Positions 28,957-36,468 of a stretch of DNA of 64,000 bases are shown here, piece by piece. The translations under genes were made by a program, and so were the position numbers. This stretch comes from Streptomyces misionensis (GTDB taxonomy: Bacteria; Actinomycetota; Actinomycetes; Streptomycetales; Streptomycetaceae). Numbering within the stretch: the first letter of the stretch is position 1; each line of letters starts with the position of its first letter. Location: the NCBI RefSeq assembly GCF_900104815.1, contig NZ_FNTD01000004.1, positions 5,038,501-5,102,500 of the forward strand, given 5' to 3'. Below the pieces are notes generated by a model, which had not been told where the DNA came from, made no database searches, and saw nothing but the letters and a program-made list of their open reading frames with translations.

Positions 28957-29841
28957 ATGCACTCTTCTCACCGGGCCGAACGCCGCCGGTCCTCGCGTCG
29001 TCGGCGGCGTCCACGGCGGCGGGGCAGGGGCTGGCTGGTCGTCCTGCCGACGGTCGCCGGACTGCTGGTCACCGCCGCCGTCCTCCTGGACGGCCGCAGC
29101 GACGCGTCGAGCGGCGCGCCGCAGCCGCGGAGCGCGGTGAGCGCCTCCCCCACGTCCACGACCACGTCCGCGACCACGTCGAAGTCGAAGTCGAAGTCGC
29201 ATTCGAAGTCGAAGTCCACGGCCGCTCCGCCGCCCACCCCCGCGCAGTCCGCCACCGGCTCCGGGGTCCCGGCGAAGGGTACCGGCGCGTTCGTCACCGC
29301 GCGGGCCGGCGGCGCCAAGGTCGGGCAGGGGTCGCGTCCGCTCCGCTACGTCGTGAAGATCGAGACCGGACTCGGCATCTCACCGGCCCAGGCGGCCGAC
29401 GAGATCGCGGACATACTCGCCGCCCCCCGGGGCTGGACCCGCAACCCGGCCTTCGCGTTCCAGTTGGTGAGCGCGGGACAGCCGCACGACCTCACGGTGA
29501 GCATCGCGACGCCGGGGACGGCGGACGCCCTGTGCTGGGCGGGCATCCACCAGGACACCGGCGGCGAGTACAACTGCGAGGTCCCCGGCGGGGTCGTGGT
29601 GAACCTCAAGCGCTGGGTCGAGGGCTCGCCCACGTTCGACGGCCCGATCCACGACTACCGGGCACTGATCATCAACCACGAGATGGGGCACTTCCTCGGC
29701 TACACGCACACCACCTGCCCGGGGCCCGGTCGCCTGGCGCCCGTGATGATGCAGCAGATCAAGGGCCTGCACGGATGCGTCGCCAACGCCTGGCCGTACG
29801 ACCGCGGCGGTGCCTTCGTCTCCGGGCCGACGGTGCGGTAG
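28957..29841 (+). CDS. DUF3152 exported metzincin-like protein
   Basis: A 294-residue protein with a strongly basic N-terminus and one membrane segment (WLVVLPTVAGLLVTAAVLL), a low-complexity Ser/Thr/Lys linker, then a DUF3152 domain (~125-294). The domain contains NHEMGHFLGYTH, an exact HExxHxxGxxH zinc motif, followed by a Met-rich turn (PVMMQQIKG), the pattern of metzincin peptidases. It is probably a secreted or membrane-tethered zinc protease-like protein; activity has not been established to my knowledge. It is divergent from the response regulator operon. Confidence 0.8.
   Translation: MHSSHRAERRRSSRRRRRPRRRGRGWLVVLPTVAGLLVTAAVLLDGRSDASSGAPQPRSAVSASPTSTTTSATTSKSKSKSHSKSKSTAAPPPTPAQSATGSGVPAKGTGAFVTARAGGAKVGQGSRPLRYVVKIETGLGISPAQAADEIADILAAPRGWTRNPAFAFQLVSAGQPHDLTVSIATPGTADALCWAGIHQDTGGEYNCEVPGGVVVNLKRWVEGSPTFDGPIHDYRALIINHEMGHFLGYTHTTCPGPGRLAPVMMQQIKGLHGCVANAWPYDRGGAFVSGPTVR
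29179..29215 (+). repeat. TCGAAG hexamer repeat encoding a Lys-Ser tract
   Basis: About six TCGAAG-like units in frame give SKSKSKSHSKSKS in the linker of the DUF3152 protein. Hexamer repeats keep frame when they slip, so linker length may vary between strains. Confidence 0.7.
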
Positions 29842-29872
29842 CCGTCGCCGCGCGCCGGCCTCCCGCCCGGTC

Positions 29873-30832
29873 CTAACCGTCCCCGTGTGCCGCCCGCGGC
29901 GAGCCGGTGCCGGGGTCCTTCGGGGACTCCCCTTCCCACGGGTGCGGTCGGTTGCGCAGGGCCCGCGCGAGGGACTCCTGCCACGGAGGCGGCGCGGCGA
30001 TGCCGCACGCGCTCCAGCGGTGGTGGGCGAGGACGCTGTACGCCGGGCGCGGGGCCGGGCGGGGGAAGGCGGCGGAGGTGGTGGGGTGGATCAGACCGGG
30101 GTCGCGGCGGGCGAGGGCGAGGATCTCGCGGGCCAGCCCGAACCAGGTGGTGCGGCCGGACGCGGTGCCGTGGTAGGTGCCGGGCGGGGCGTCGCCGGCC
30201 AGGGCCGCGCGGCCGAGGCGGGCCAGCAGGACGGCCAGGTCGCGGGACCAGGTCGGCTGGCCGTGCTGGTCCGTGACGATGGACATGGGCGCTCCGGCCG
30301 CGGTCCGCGACAGCACCGTCTTCACGAAGTCGCGGCCGTGTTCGCCGTACAGCCAGGCGGTGCGCACGACATAGCCCGTGTCCGGGAGCGTCGAGGTCAC
30401 CGCCTGTTCGCCGGCCAGTTTGCTGCGGCCGTACGCGTTGACCGGCGCGGTGGGCGCGTCCTCCGGGTAGGGCGTGACGGCGTCGCCGGCGAAGACGTAG
30501 TCGGTCGAGACGTGCAGCAGGCGGGCGTTCGAGGCGGCGCAGGCCTCGGACAGGTGCCGTACCGCCGTGCCGTTGACCTCGGTGGCGGCGTCCTCGGCGC
30601 GTTCGGCCGCGTCCACGTCGGTCCACGCCGCCGTGTTGACCACGACGTCGTGGCCGGGGACGACGGCGCGCACGGCGGCCCGGTCGGTGATGTCGAGGTC
30701 CGCCCGGCGCAGGGCGGTCACCTCGGCGCGCGGGTCGGCCCCGAGGACGGCCGTCAGGTCCCGGCCCAGCTTGCCGCCCGCGCCCGTGACGAGCCATCTG
30801 ACCGGCCGGCCGGTGCCGTGGATCCCGGTCAA
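29873..30832 (-). CDS. rmlD: dTDP-4-dehydrorhamnose reductase
   Basis: A 319-residue SDR enzyme that makes dTDP-L-rhamnose, the last step of the pathway. The NAD(P) motif RWLVTGAGGKLGRDL, NTAAWTDVDAAE, the catalytic Ser/Thr in HVSTDYVFAGD and the Tyr-x3-Lys in NAYGRSKLAGE are present. The start appears to be TTG at 30832, overlapping the rmlB stop (TTGA) and preceded by GGAGG five bases upstream; no ATG or GTG is available in frame near the NAD motif. Second gene of the rmlBD operon, divergent from rmlAC. Confidence 0.92.
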   Translation of the reverse strand: MTGIHGTGRPVRWLVTGAGGKLGRDLTAVLGADPRAEVTALRRADLDITDRAAVRAVVPGHDVVVNTAAWTDVDAAERAEDAATEVNGTAVRHLSEACAASNARLLHVSTDYVFAGDAVTPYPEDAPTAPVNAYGRSKLAGEQAVTSTLPDTGYVVRTAWLYGEHGRDFVKTVLSRTAAGAPMSIVTDQHGQPTWSRDLAVLLARLGRAALAGDAPPGTYHGTASGRTTWFGLAREILALARRDPGLIHPTTSAAFPRPAPRPAYSVLAHHRWSACGIAAPPPWQESLARALRNRPHPWEGESPKDPGTGSPRAAHGDG

Positions 30833-31818
30833 CGCGCCTCCGGCCCCGCGGACTTCAGCGGCTCCCACCAGTCGCGGTGCTCGCGGTACCAGGCCACGGT
30901 GTCCGCCAGCCCGTCCTCGAACTCCACCTCGGCCGTGTAGCCGAGTTCGGCCTCGGCCTTGCCGCAGTCGAGGGCGTAGCGCAGGTCGTGCCCCTTGCGG
31001 TCGGGCACCCGCCGCACCATCTCCCACCCGGAGCCGGTCGCCGCCAGCAGCAGGCCGGTCAGCTCGCTGTTGGTCAGTTCCCGGCCGCCGCCCAGGTGGT
31101 AGACCTGCCCGGCGCGTCCCTTGCGCAGCGCCAGGTCGATGCCCCGGCAGTGGTCGACGACGTGCAGCCACTCGCGGACGTTGCGGCCGGCGCCGTACAG
31201 CGGCACGTGCCGGCCGTCGAGCAGGTTGGTCACGAAGAGCGGGATCAGCTTCTCCGGGAACTGGTACGGGCCGTAGTTGTTGGAGCAGCGGGTGACCACC
31301 ACGTCCAGGCCGTGGGTGCGGTGGGCGGCGAGGACCAGCAGATCGGAGCCCGCCTTCGAGGCGGCGTACGGCGAGTTGGGCGCGAGCGGGCTCTCCTCGG
31401 TCCACGCGCCGGAGTCGATCGAGCCGTAGACCTCGTCGGTGGAGACATGGACGAAGCGGCCGGTGCCGTGGCGGTGGGCCGCGTCCAGCAGCGTCTGGGT
31501 GCCGAGCACATTGGTCACGGCGAACGGACGCGCCCCCGCGATGGACCGGTCGACGTGCGACTCGGCCGCGAAGTGCACCACGGCGTCATGGCCGGGCAGG
31601 ACCTGATCGACCAGGTCCGCGTCGCAGATGTCGCCGCGGACGAAGGTGAACCCCGGGTGCCCGGCGACCGGGGCGAGGTTCGCCATGACCCCGGCGTAGG
31701 TCAGGTCGTCCAGGACGGTGATCCGCAGGCCGCGGTGTACGGGATCCGGTGACGAGAGCAGCGATCTGACGAATTCCGAGCCGATGAAACCGGCGCCGCC
31801 GGTCACGAGGAGCCGCAT
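30829..31818 (-). CDS. rmlB: dTDP-glucose 4,6-dehydratase
   Basis: A 329-residue extended SDR enzyme converting dTDP-glucose to dTDP-4-keto-6-deoxyglucose. The motif MRLLVTGGAGFIGS binds NAD. DLTYAG, HFAAESHVDRSI, the catalytic VSTDEVYG (Asp-Glu pair) and YAASKAGSDLL (Tyr-x3-Lys) are all intact, as is RCSNNYGPYQFPEKLIP. The ATG is next to the NAD motif. Transcribed with rmlD; the divergent rmlAC pair is 164 bases away. Confidence 0.96.
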   Translation of the reverse strand: MRLLVTGGAGFIGSEFVRSLLSSPDPVHRGLRITVLDDLTYAGVMANLAPVAGHPGFTFVRGDICDADLVDQVLPGHDAVVHFAAESHVDRSIAGARPFAVTNVLGTQTLLDAAHRHGTGRFVHVSTDEVYGSIDSGAWTEESPLAPNSPYAASKAGSDLLVLAAHRTHGLDVVVTRCSNNYGPYQFPEKLIPLFVTNLLDGRHVPLYGAGRNVREWLHVVDHCRGIDLALRKGRAGQVYHLGGGRELTNSELTGLLLAATGSGWEMVRRVPDRKGHDLRYALDCGKAEAELGYTAEVEFEDGLADTVAWYREHRDWWEPLKSAGPEAR

Positions 31819-31884
31819 GGATTCGAACTGTAGCTTGACGCGAGCGTGTGTGTCACCGAGATGATCACGGGACAGCGACCGTGG

Positions 31885-31912
31885 GTCACCCTGCGTCTCC
31901 GGCGAGGGTGAC
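31885..31912. promoter_or_regulatory. Inverted repeat in the rmlB-rmlA divergent promoter
   Basis: GTCACCCT (31885-31892) and AGGGTGAC (31905-31912) form a perfect eight-base inverted repeat with a 12-base spacer. Its place between divergent operons suggests an operator for shared control. Nearby, a strong AAAGGAGGT (31932-31940) lies too far (43 bases) from the rmlA ATG to serve it. Confidence 0.4.
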
Positions 31913-31982
31913 GGGATCGTACGCAAGTACGAAAGGAGGTCAGGAAGTTCGGGGGCCGTGCGGCGCCCGGCTTCCGGCGACC

Positions 31983-32864
31983 ATGCGCGGACTACTTCTC
32001 GCCGGCGGCACCGGGTCCCGGTTGTGGCCGGTCACCAGGGCCGTGTCGAAGCAGCTCATGCCGGTGTTCGACAAGCCGATGATCTACTACCCGCTCACCA
32101 CCCTGGTGCTGGCCGGCATCCGGGAGATCCTCGTCCTGACCGGCCCCGAGGACCAGCGGCAGTTCCGGCGGCTGCTGGGCGACGGCTCGCAGTTCGGGCT
32201 GCGGCTGGAGTACCGGGTGCAGGAGCGGCCCGAGGGCATCGCCCAGGCGTTCGTGCTCGGCGCCGACTTCATCGCCGACCAGCCGGTGGCGCTCGCCCTC
32301 GGCGACAACATCTTCCACGGCGCGGGACTGGACACCCGCCTGCGGCGGTACACCGATCCGGTCGGCGGGCGCATCTTCGCCTACCCGGTGGCCGACCCGT
32401 CGGCCTACGGCGTCGTGGAGTTCGACGAGCAGGGCCGCGCCGTCTCCATCGAGGAGAAGCCGGCCCGGCCGCGCTCCCGGTACGCCGTCCCCGGCCTGTA
32501 CTTCTTCGACAACCGGGTGGTGGGGATAGCCCGCGGCCTCACCCCCAGCGCCCGCGGCGAGCTGGAGATCACCGACGTCCACCGGGCCTATCTGGAGCGG
32601 GGCGAGCTGAACGTGACCGTCCTGGACCGCGGCACCGCGTGGCTGGACACCGGCACGTTCGACTCCCTGGTGGGGGCCTCGGAGTACGTGCGGGTGATCG
32701 AGGAACGCCAGGGCATGAAGGTCGGCTGCGTGGAGGAGGCCGTCTGGCGCAGCGGACTGATCGACGACGCGCAACTGAGGGAACTGAGCCGCCCGTTGAT
32801 GGCCAGCGGGTACGGCCGCTACCTCCTCGGGCTGCTCGACGAGGAGCGGGACGGGGTGGCGTGA
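31983..32864 (+). CDS. rmlA: Glucose-1-phosphate thymidylyltransferase
   Basis: A 293-residue nucleotidyltransferase making dTDP-glucose from dTTP and glucose 1-phosphate, the first step of dTDP-rhamnose synthesis. Signature [46 protein letters not shown] and [16 protein letters not shown] are present. Length is that of the RmlA family. It overlaps rmlC (TGATG). No convincing ribosome site lies close to the ATG. Confidence 0.96.
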   Translation: MRGLLLAGGTGSRLWPVTRAVSKQLMPVFDKPMIYYPLTTLVLAGIREILVLTGPEDQRQFRRLLGDGSQFGLRLEYRVQERPEGIAQAFVLGADFIADQPVALALGDNIFHGAGLDTRLRRYTDPVGGRIFAYPVADPSAYGVVEFDEQGRAVSIEEKPARPRSRYAVPGLYFFDNRVVGIARGLTPSARGELEITDVHRAYLERGELNVTVLDRGTAWLDTGTFDSLVGASEYVRVIEERQGMKVGCVEEAVWRSGLIDDAQLRELSRPLMASGYGRYLLGLLDEERDGVA

Positions 32865-33493
32865 TGGAGATCCGTGAGCTGGGCATCGCCGGGGCGTGGG
32901 AGATCCTGCCGCGGACCTGGACCGATCCCCGGGGCGTCTTCCTGGAGTGGTACCGGTTCGACCGGCTCGCCGAGGCCGTGGGCCGCCCGCTGGACCTCGC
33001 CCAGGGCAACATCTCCGTCTCCGCGCGCGGCGTGGTGCGCGGAGTGCACTTCGCGGACGTGCCGCCGGGCCAGGCCAAGTACGTCACCTGCGTCCGGGGC
33101 GCGGCACTCGACGTGGTGGTGGACCTGCGCGTCGGCTCGCCGACGTACGGGCGCTGGGAGGCCGTCCGGCTGGACGACGTACGGCACCGGGCCGTCTACC
33201 TGGAGGAGGGCCTCGGCCACGCGGTCTGCGCGCTCACCGACGACATGACGCTGAACTACCTCTGCTCCGCGACGTACAACCCCGCGGCGGAGCACGCCGT
33301 CCACCCGCTCGACCCCGAACTGGGCATCGACTGGCCGGTGGACGATCCCGTGCTGTCCGAGCGCGACGCCGCGGCCCCCTCGCTCGCCGAGGCCCGCGCC
33401 GCCGGGTTCCTCCCCGACCACGCCGCCTGCCGGCGCGCGGCGCGGCGCGGTTCCCGCCCGGCCGCACCGGGGCGAAAAGACAGATCGTTGTGA
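32864..33493 (+). CDS. rmlC: dTDP-4-dehydrorhamnose 3,5-epimerase
   Basis: A 209-residue cupin epimerase acting between RmlB and RmlD. Conserved parts are WTDPRGVFLEWYR, LAQGNISVSARGVVRGVHF (catalytic His), GQAKYVTCVRGAALDVVVDLRVGSPTYG and the C-terminal TLNYLCSATYNPAAEHAVHPLDPELGIDWP with the active-site Tyr. The last ~25 residues (RRAARRGSRPAAPGRKDRSL) form a basic extension. It is the end of the rmlAC pair, 110 bases upstream of the daptide-type genes and in the same direction, so transcription could run through. Confidence 0.95.
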   Translation: MEIRELGIAGAWEILPRTWTDPRGVFLEWYRFDRLAEAVGRPLDLAQGNISVSARGVVRGVHFADVPPGQAKYVTCVRGAALDVVVDLRVGSPTYGRWEAVRLDDVRHRAVYLEEGLGHAVCALTDDMTLNYLCSATYNPAAEHAVHPLDPELGIDWPVDDPVLSERDAAAPSLAEARAAGFLPDHAACRRAARRGSRPAAPGRKDRSL

Positions 33494-33495
33494 TG

Positions 33496-33532
33496 TGCAG
33501 CTTCGTGCAAGACCACCTTGCACGAAGCTGCA
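33496..33532. promoter_or_regulatory. Perfect 16-bp inverted repeat before the RiPP operon
   Basis: TGCAGCTTCGTGCAAG (33496-33511) and CTTGCACGAAGCTGCA (33517-33532) are perfect inverted copies around ACCAC. It lies just after the rmlC stop and 71 bases before the first daptide-region gene. It could be an rmlC terminator (no T-run follows) or an operator for the cluster regulator. Confidence 0.6.
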
Positions 33533-33603
33533 AGCACGACGTCTCCATAAAAGCTCCCCGATGTGAAAGTGTCTGAGCACACCGTGAAGGGGGGCGAGAG
33601 CAA

Positions 33604-34584
33604 GTGGATTACTCCGTACTGGTTCCTTTCCTGCAGCGACGGCCCGAGCAGGTACTGCCTTATGCGGCCCTGGTCGAATGGACGGGAGCGCGGCGGCTCT
33701 GGCAGGGACAGAGCATGCTGATGGAGCCTTTCCAGACCCTCTCCGCCGTCGCGGGCGCCGGATTCCGGGTGCCGACCGGCCTCGGGGTCACGCTGATGCC
33801 GCTGCGCCACCCCTTCGAGGCGGCCCACCTCGTCAAGACCCTGGCCATGGCGACCGGCGAGAGCGTCGTCGCCGGGTTCGGGCCGGGCGCCAAGACCTTC
33901 CAGCAGAGCTTGCTCGGCGCGCCGTACCGCAGCCAGCTCACCGCGGTGCGGGAGTACCTGACCATCGTGCGGGGGCTGCTCGACGGCGACGTGGTCGACG
34001 TGCGGGGCGAGTACTACTCGTGCCACGCCCAGATGGGGCCGGTCATGGCCCCGCCGGTGGAGCTGGGGCTCGGGGTGCTGCGGCCCGGCATGGCGCGGCT
34101 GGCCGGCGAGGTGGCCGACGTGGCCGTCACCTGGCTGACCCCCGCCGCCTACCTGGACGAGGTCGTGCGCCCCGCGCTGCGCGAGGGTGCCGAGAAGGCC
34201 GGGCGGACCGTGCCGCGGGTGACCGCGATGGTGCCCGTCGCGCTGGAGCGGCCGGGCCGGGACGTGGCCGAGTTCGTCCTCGCGAGTAATTCGGGACATA
34301 TGCAGGCCCCGCATTACATCGACATGCTGGGGCGGGCCGGAATCGATTTCTCCAATCTCGATCCGAAATCCGCGGGACGGCTCATGGCGGACGCCGGCGC
34401 ATTTGTCTTCGGCGACGAGGAACAGGTCGCCAAACAGCTTGACGAATTCAGAATGGCCGGCGTTCAGGAAGTCGTGCTCAATCTGACGGGTGTGTGCAAT
34501 CTCTATGGCCCGAAAGCCGCCATGGAGGATCTGAAGAAGATCCTCGCGGCGGTCGGCGCCGAGCGGAGGAACTCCGGTGAATGA
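33604..34584 (+). CDS. LLM-class (F420-dependent type) oxidoreductase
   Basis: A 326-residue luciferase-like TIM-barrel protein. Typical parts are GAGFRVPTGLGVTLMPLRHPFEAAHLVKTLAMATGESVVAGFGPG, the YLTIVRGLLDGDVVDVRGEYY helix and the late FGDEEQVAKQLDEFRMAGVQEVVLNL. Such enzymes use F420 or FMN. First gene of the RiPP operon; the GTG has GGGGGG upstream, and the stop overlaps the next gene by 8 bases. In a cluster that also has a LanKC dehydratase, reduction of dehydroalanine/dehydrobutyrine to D-residues, as by the F420H2-dependent LanJ_C enzyme LxmJ of lexapeptide, is an attractive role (inference). Involvement in C-terminal Thr oxidation is the alternative. Confidence 0.8.
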   Translation: MDYSVLVPFLQRRPEQVLPYAALVEWTGARRLWQGQSMLMEPFQTLSAVAGAGFRVPTGLGVTLMPLRHPFEAAHLVKTLAMATGESVVAGFGPGAKTFQQSLLGAPYRSQLTAVREYLTIVRGLLDGDVVDVRGEYYSCHAQMGPVMAPPVELGLGVLRPGMARLAGEVADVAVTWLTPAAYLDEVVRPALREGAEKAGRTVPRVTAMVPVALERPGRDVAEFVLASNSGHMQAPHYIDMLGRAGIDFSNLDPKSAGRLMADAGAFVFGDEEQVAKQLDEFRMAGVQEVVLNLTGVCNLYGPKAAMEDLKKILAAVGAERRNSGE

Positions 34585-35656
34585 GGCTCTGATCAGTCGT
34601 ACGGGCAGGCACCTGCGGTCCTGGGCGACGGGCCGGCCGCTCGCCGGCGGCACGGCCGGGGGCGGGAGCGCGACCGTCGTGCTGGAGGACGCCGACCGGC
34701 TGCCCGCCGTGCTCGCCTCGGACGTGGTGGGCCCCCGCACGCTCGTGCTCGTCCCGGGCGACCAGGACGGGGAGGAACACGCGCCGTCGGGCGCCACCGT
34801 AGTGGGCTTCGAGGGCTCGCTCAGCGAGCCGGGCGGCGACGCGTCGATCGGCGGCGCCATCTTCCTCCAGGTGCAGGACTACGGCACGAGCCCCTACATG
34901 TCGCTGCTCGGGACCACCCTGGTCCGGGTGGCCGGCGAACCCGACTTCGAGGCGTTCCTGGCCGACGCCGACCGGGCCCGTGAGACGGGCGAGTTCGAGG
35001 CGTTCGCGGTCAGCCCGGCCGTGCAGATCGCCGACCTCGGCGCCCTGGGCGAGGCCGCGCCGGACGACGGCCCCGGCACCCGGCTCTGGATCGCGGCCGA
35101 CGGCGCCGTGTCCGTCTCCCCGCAGGGCACCCGGCTGGGCACGGCGGGCGACAGCGCCGCCGACCTGTCCGCCGCCTGGAGCGCGGCTACGGCCGCCGCT
35201 CCCGCCGTGGCCCTCGGCCGCGCCGTGCCCGAGGCGGTCCGCGGGCCCGCCGTGGCCGAACGCCCCTGGCTGGGCCGGTACCTCGCCGCCCTGGACATGC
35301 TGCGCGACCTCCAGGTACACGGCGTCTCCGACGTGCGGATCTCCGGCTTCGGCGGACGCCTCGCGGCCGAACTGGCCGACGTGACCGGCGCCCACGACGC
35401 CCAGGACCCCGCCGTGCCCTTCCTGGCCTGGACCCCGCAGGCGGCGTACGTCCGGGTGCCCGGGCACGACCGCACCTTCCGGCTCGGCGGCCGGGCCGCG
35501 CGGACGGCGGAGCGGCTGCTCGTGCACGGCGACCCGGCGACGGCCGCCGACGGGGCGGACGGGGCCGCGGTGCGCCAGGTCCTCGACTTCTTCGCCGAGC
35601 GCGGCGCGCCCCTGCTGCCCGCCACGGCCGACGCCCCGGCGGAGGTGGGCGTATGA
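34577..35656 (+). CDS. Daptide-type RiPP recognition protein
   Basis: A 359-residue soluble protein without an enzymatic motif. It contains hydrophobic beta segments (ATVVLEDADRLPAVLASDVVGPRTLVLVPGDQ; AIFLQVQDYGTSPYMSLLGTTLVRVAGEPDFEAFLADADRARETGEFEAFAVSPAVQIADLGAL) and a helical C-terminus. Its position between the LLM oxidoreductase and the methyltransferase, overlapping both, matches the gene named daptide biosynthesis RiPP recognition protein in annotated clusters, as I recall. It probably binds the leader peptides and presents them to the C-terminal modifying enzymes. The call rests on context more than on motifs. Confidence 0.6.
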   Translation: MNEALISRTGRHLRSWATGRPLAGGTAGGGSATVVLEDADRLPAVLASDVVGPRTLVLVPGDQDGEEHAPSGATVVGFEGSLSEPGGDASIGGAIFLQVQDYGTSPYMSLLGTTLVRVAGEPDFEAFLADADRARETGEFEAFAVSPAVQIADLGALGEAAPDDGPGTRLWIAADGAVSVSPQGTRLGTAGDSAADLSAAWSAATAAAPAVALGRAVPEAVRGPAVAERPWLGRYLAALDMLRDLQVHGVSDVRISGFGGRLAAELADVTGAHDAQDPAVPFLAWTPQAAYVRVPGHDRTFRLGGRAARTAERLLVHGDPATAADGADGAAVRQVLDFFAERGAPLLPATADAPAEVGV

Positions 35657-36468
35657 CCACCGCGACGCCGCTGTCACCGCCCGGCCTGGCCGGGCGGGTG
35701 CTGGCCGGATACGGGGACCGGGTGGTCCTGCACGATCTGTACGACGAGGCCGGCGTGCCCGTCTACCACGACCTGGCCGCGACCGACACCAGCGAGATCA
35801 GGGAACTGCTGCGGGTGGCCCGCGGCGGCACCGGACCGGTCCTCGAACTCGCGGCGGGCTCGGGCCGGTTGACGCTGCCGCTGCTCGCGCTCGGCCGCGA
35901 GGTCACCGCGCTGGAGCTCAAGGAAGGCATGCTGGACCTGCTGCGGGAGCGGCTCGCGACGCTCCCGGCCGGGGCGCGGGCACGCTGCGCGCCGGTGCGG
36001 GGGGACATGTCCGCCTTCGACCTGGGGCGCACCTACGGCCTCGTGGTGCTCGGCACCACCTCCGTCTCGCTGCTCGACGACGCCGGCCGGGCCGGACTGC
36101 TCGCCTCGGTACGGGCCCATCTGCGGCCCGGCGGCACCTTCCTGCTGTCCACCGTCGACCGCGCCGCGGACGCCGGGGCCGAGGCCGACCTGGACTTCGA
36201 GGTGCGGGGCGCGAGCGGCCGTCACTACCGGATGATCGAGCACTGGCCGCCCGGCGCCCCGGCGCGCGGCGTCACGATCCTGCCGCCCGAACACGAGGCC
36301 GCCGCGGCCGACCGGATCGAGGTGCTGACCACCTCCATCCGGGTGCTCGCCGCCCAGCGGCTGGAGCGGGAACTCGCGGCCGCCGGGCTGCCCGTCGTCG
36401 CCCGGCACACGCTGCCCGCCAGCGGCCCCCGGCACGTCGACGTCCTGATCGAGGCGGAGGCGGCATGA
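35653..36468 (+). CDS. SAM-dependent N-methyltransferase, daptide type
   Basis: A 271-residue class I methyltransferase. Motif I is VLELAAGSGRLTLPLLALG (63-81); DLGRTYGLVVLGTTSVSLLDD and LRPGGTFLLSTVD are the following Rossmann elements. In daptide pathways this enzyme dimethylates the new amino group made at the former C-terminal threonine, giving a permanently basic terminus. It overlaps the genes on both sides (ATGA each), inside a tightly coupled five-gene set. Fold is certain; the substrate is inferred from the neighbours. Confidence 0.85.
   Translation: MTTATPLSPPGLAGRVLAGYGDRVVLHDLYDEAGVPVYHDLAATDTSEIRELLRVARGGTGPVLELAAGSGRLTLPLLALGREVTALELKEGMLDLLRERLATLPAGARARCAPVRGDMSAFDLGRTYGLVVLGTTSVSLLDDAGRAGLLASVRAHLRPGGTFLLSTVDRAADAGAEADLDFEVRGASGRHYRMIEHWPPGAPARGVTILPPEHEAAAADRIEVLTTSIRVLAAQRLERELAAAGLPVVARHTLPASGPRHVDVLIEAEAA

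Noticed and set aside
33496..33532. Transposon terminal repeat
   Set aside because: No transposase, target duplication or second copy was seen; an operator or terminator explains the palindrome better.
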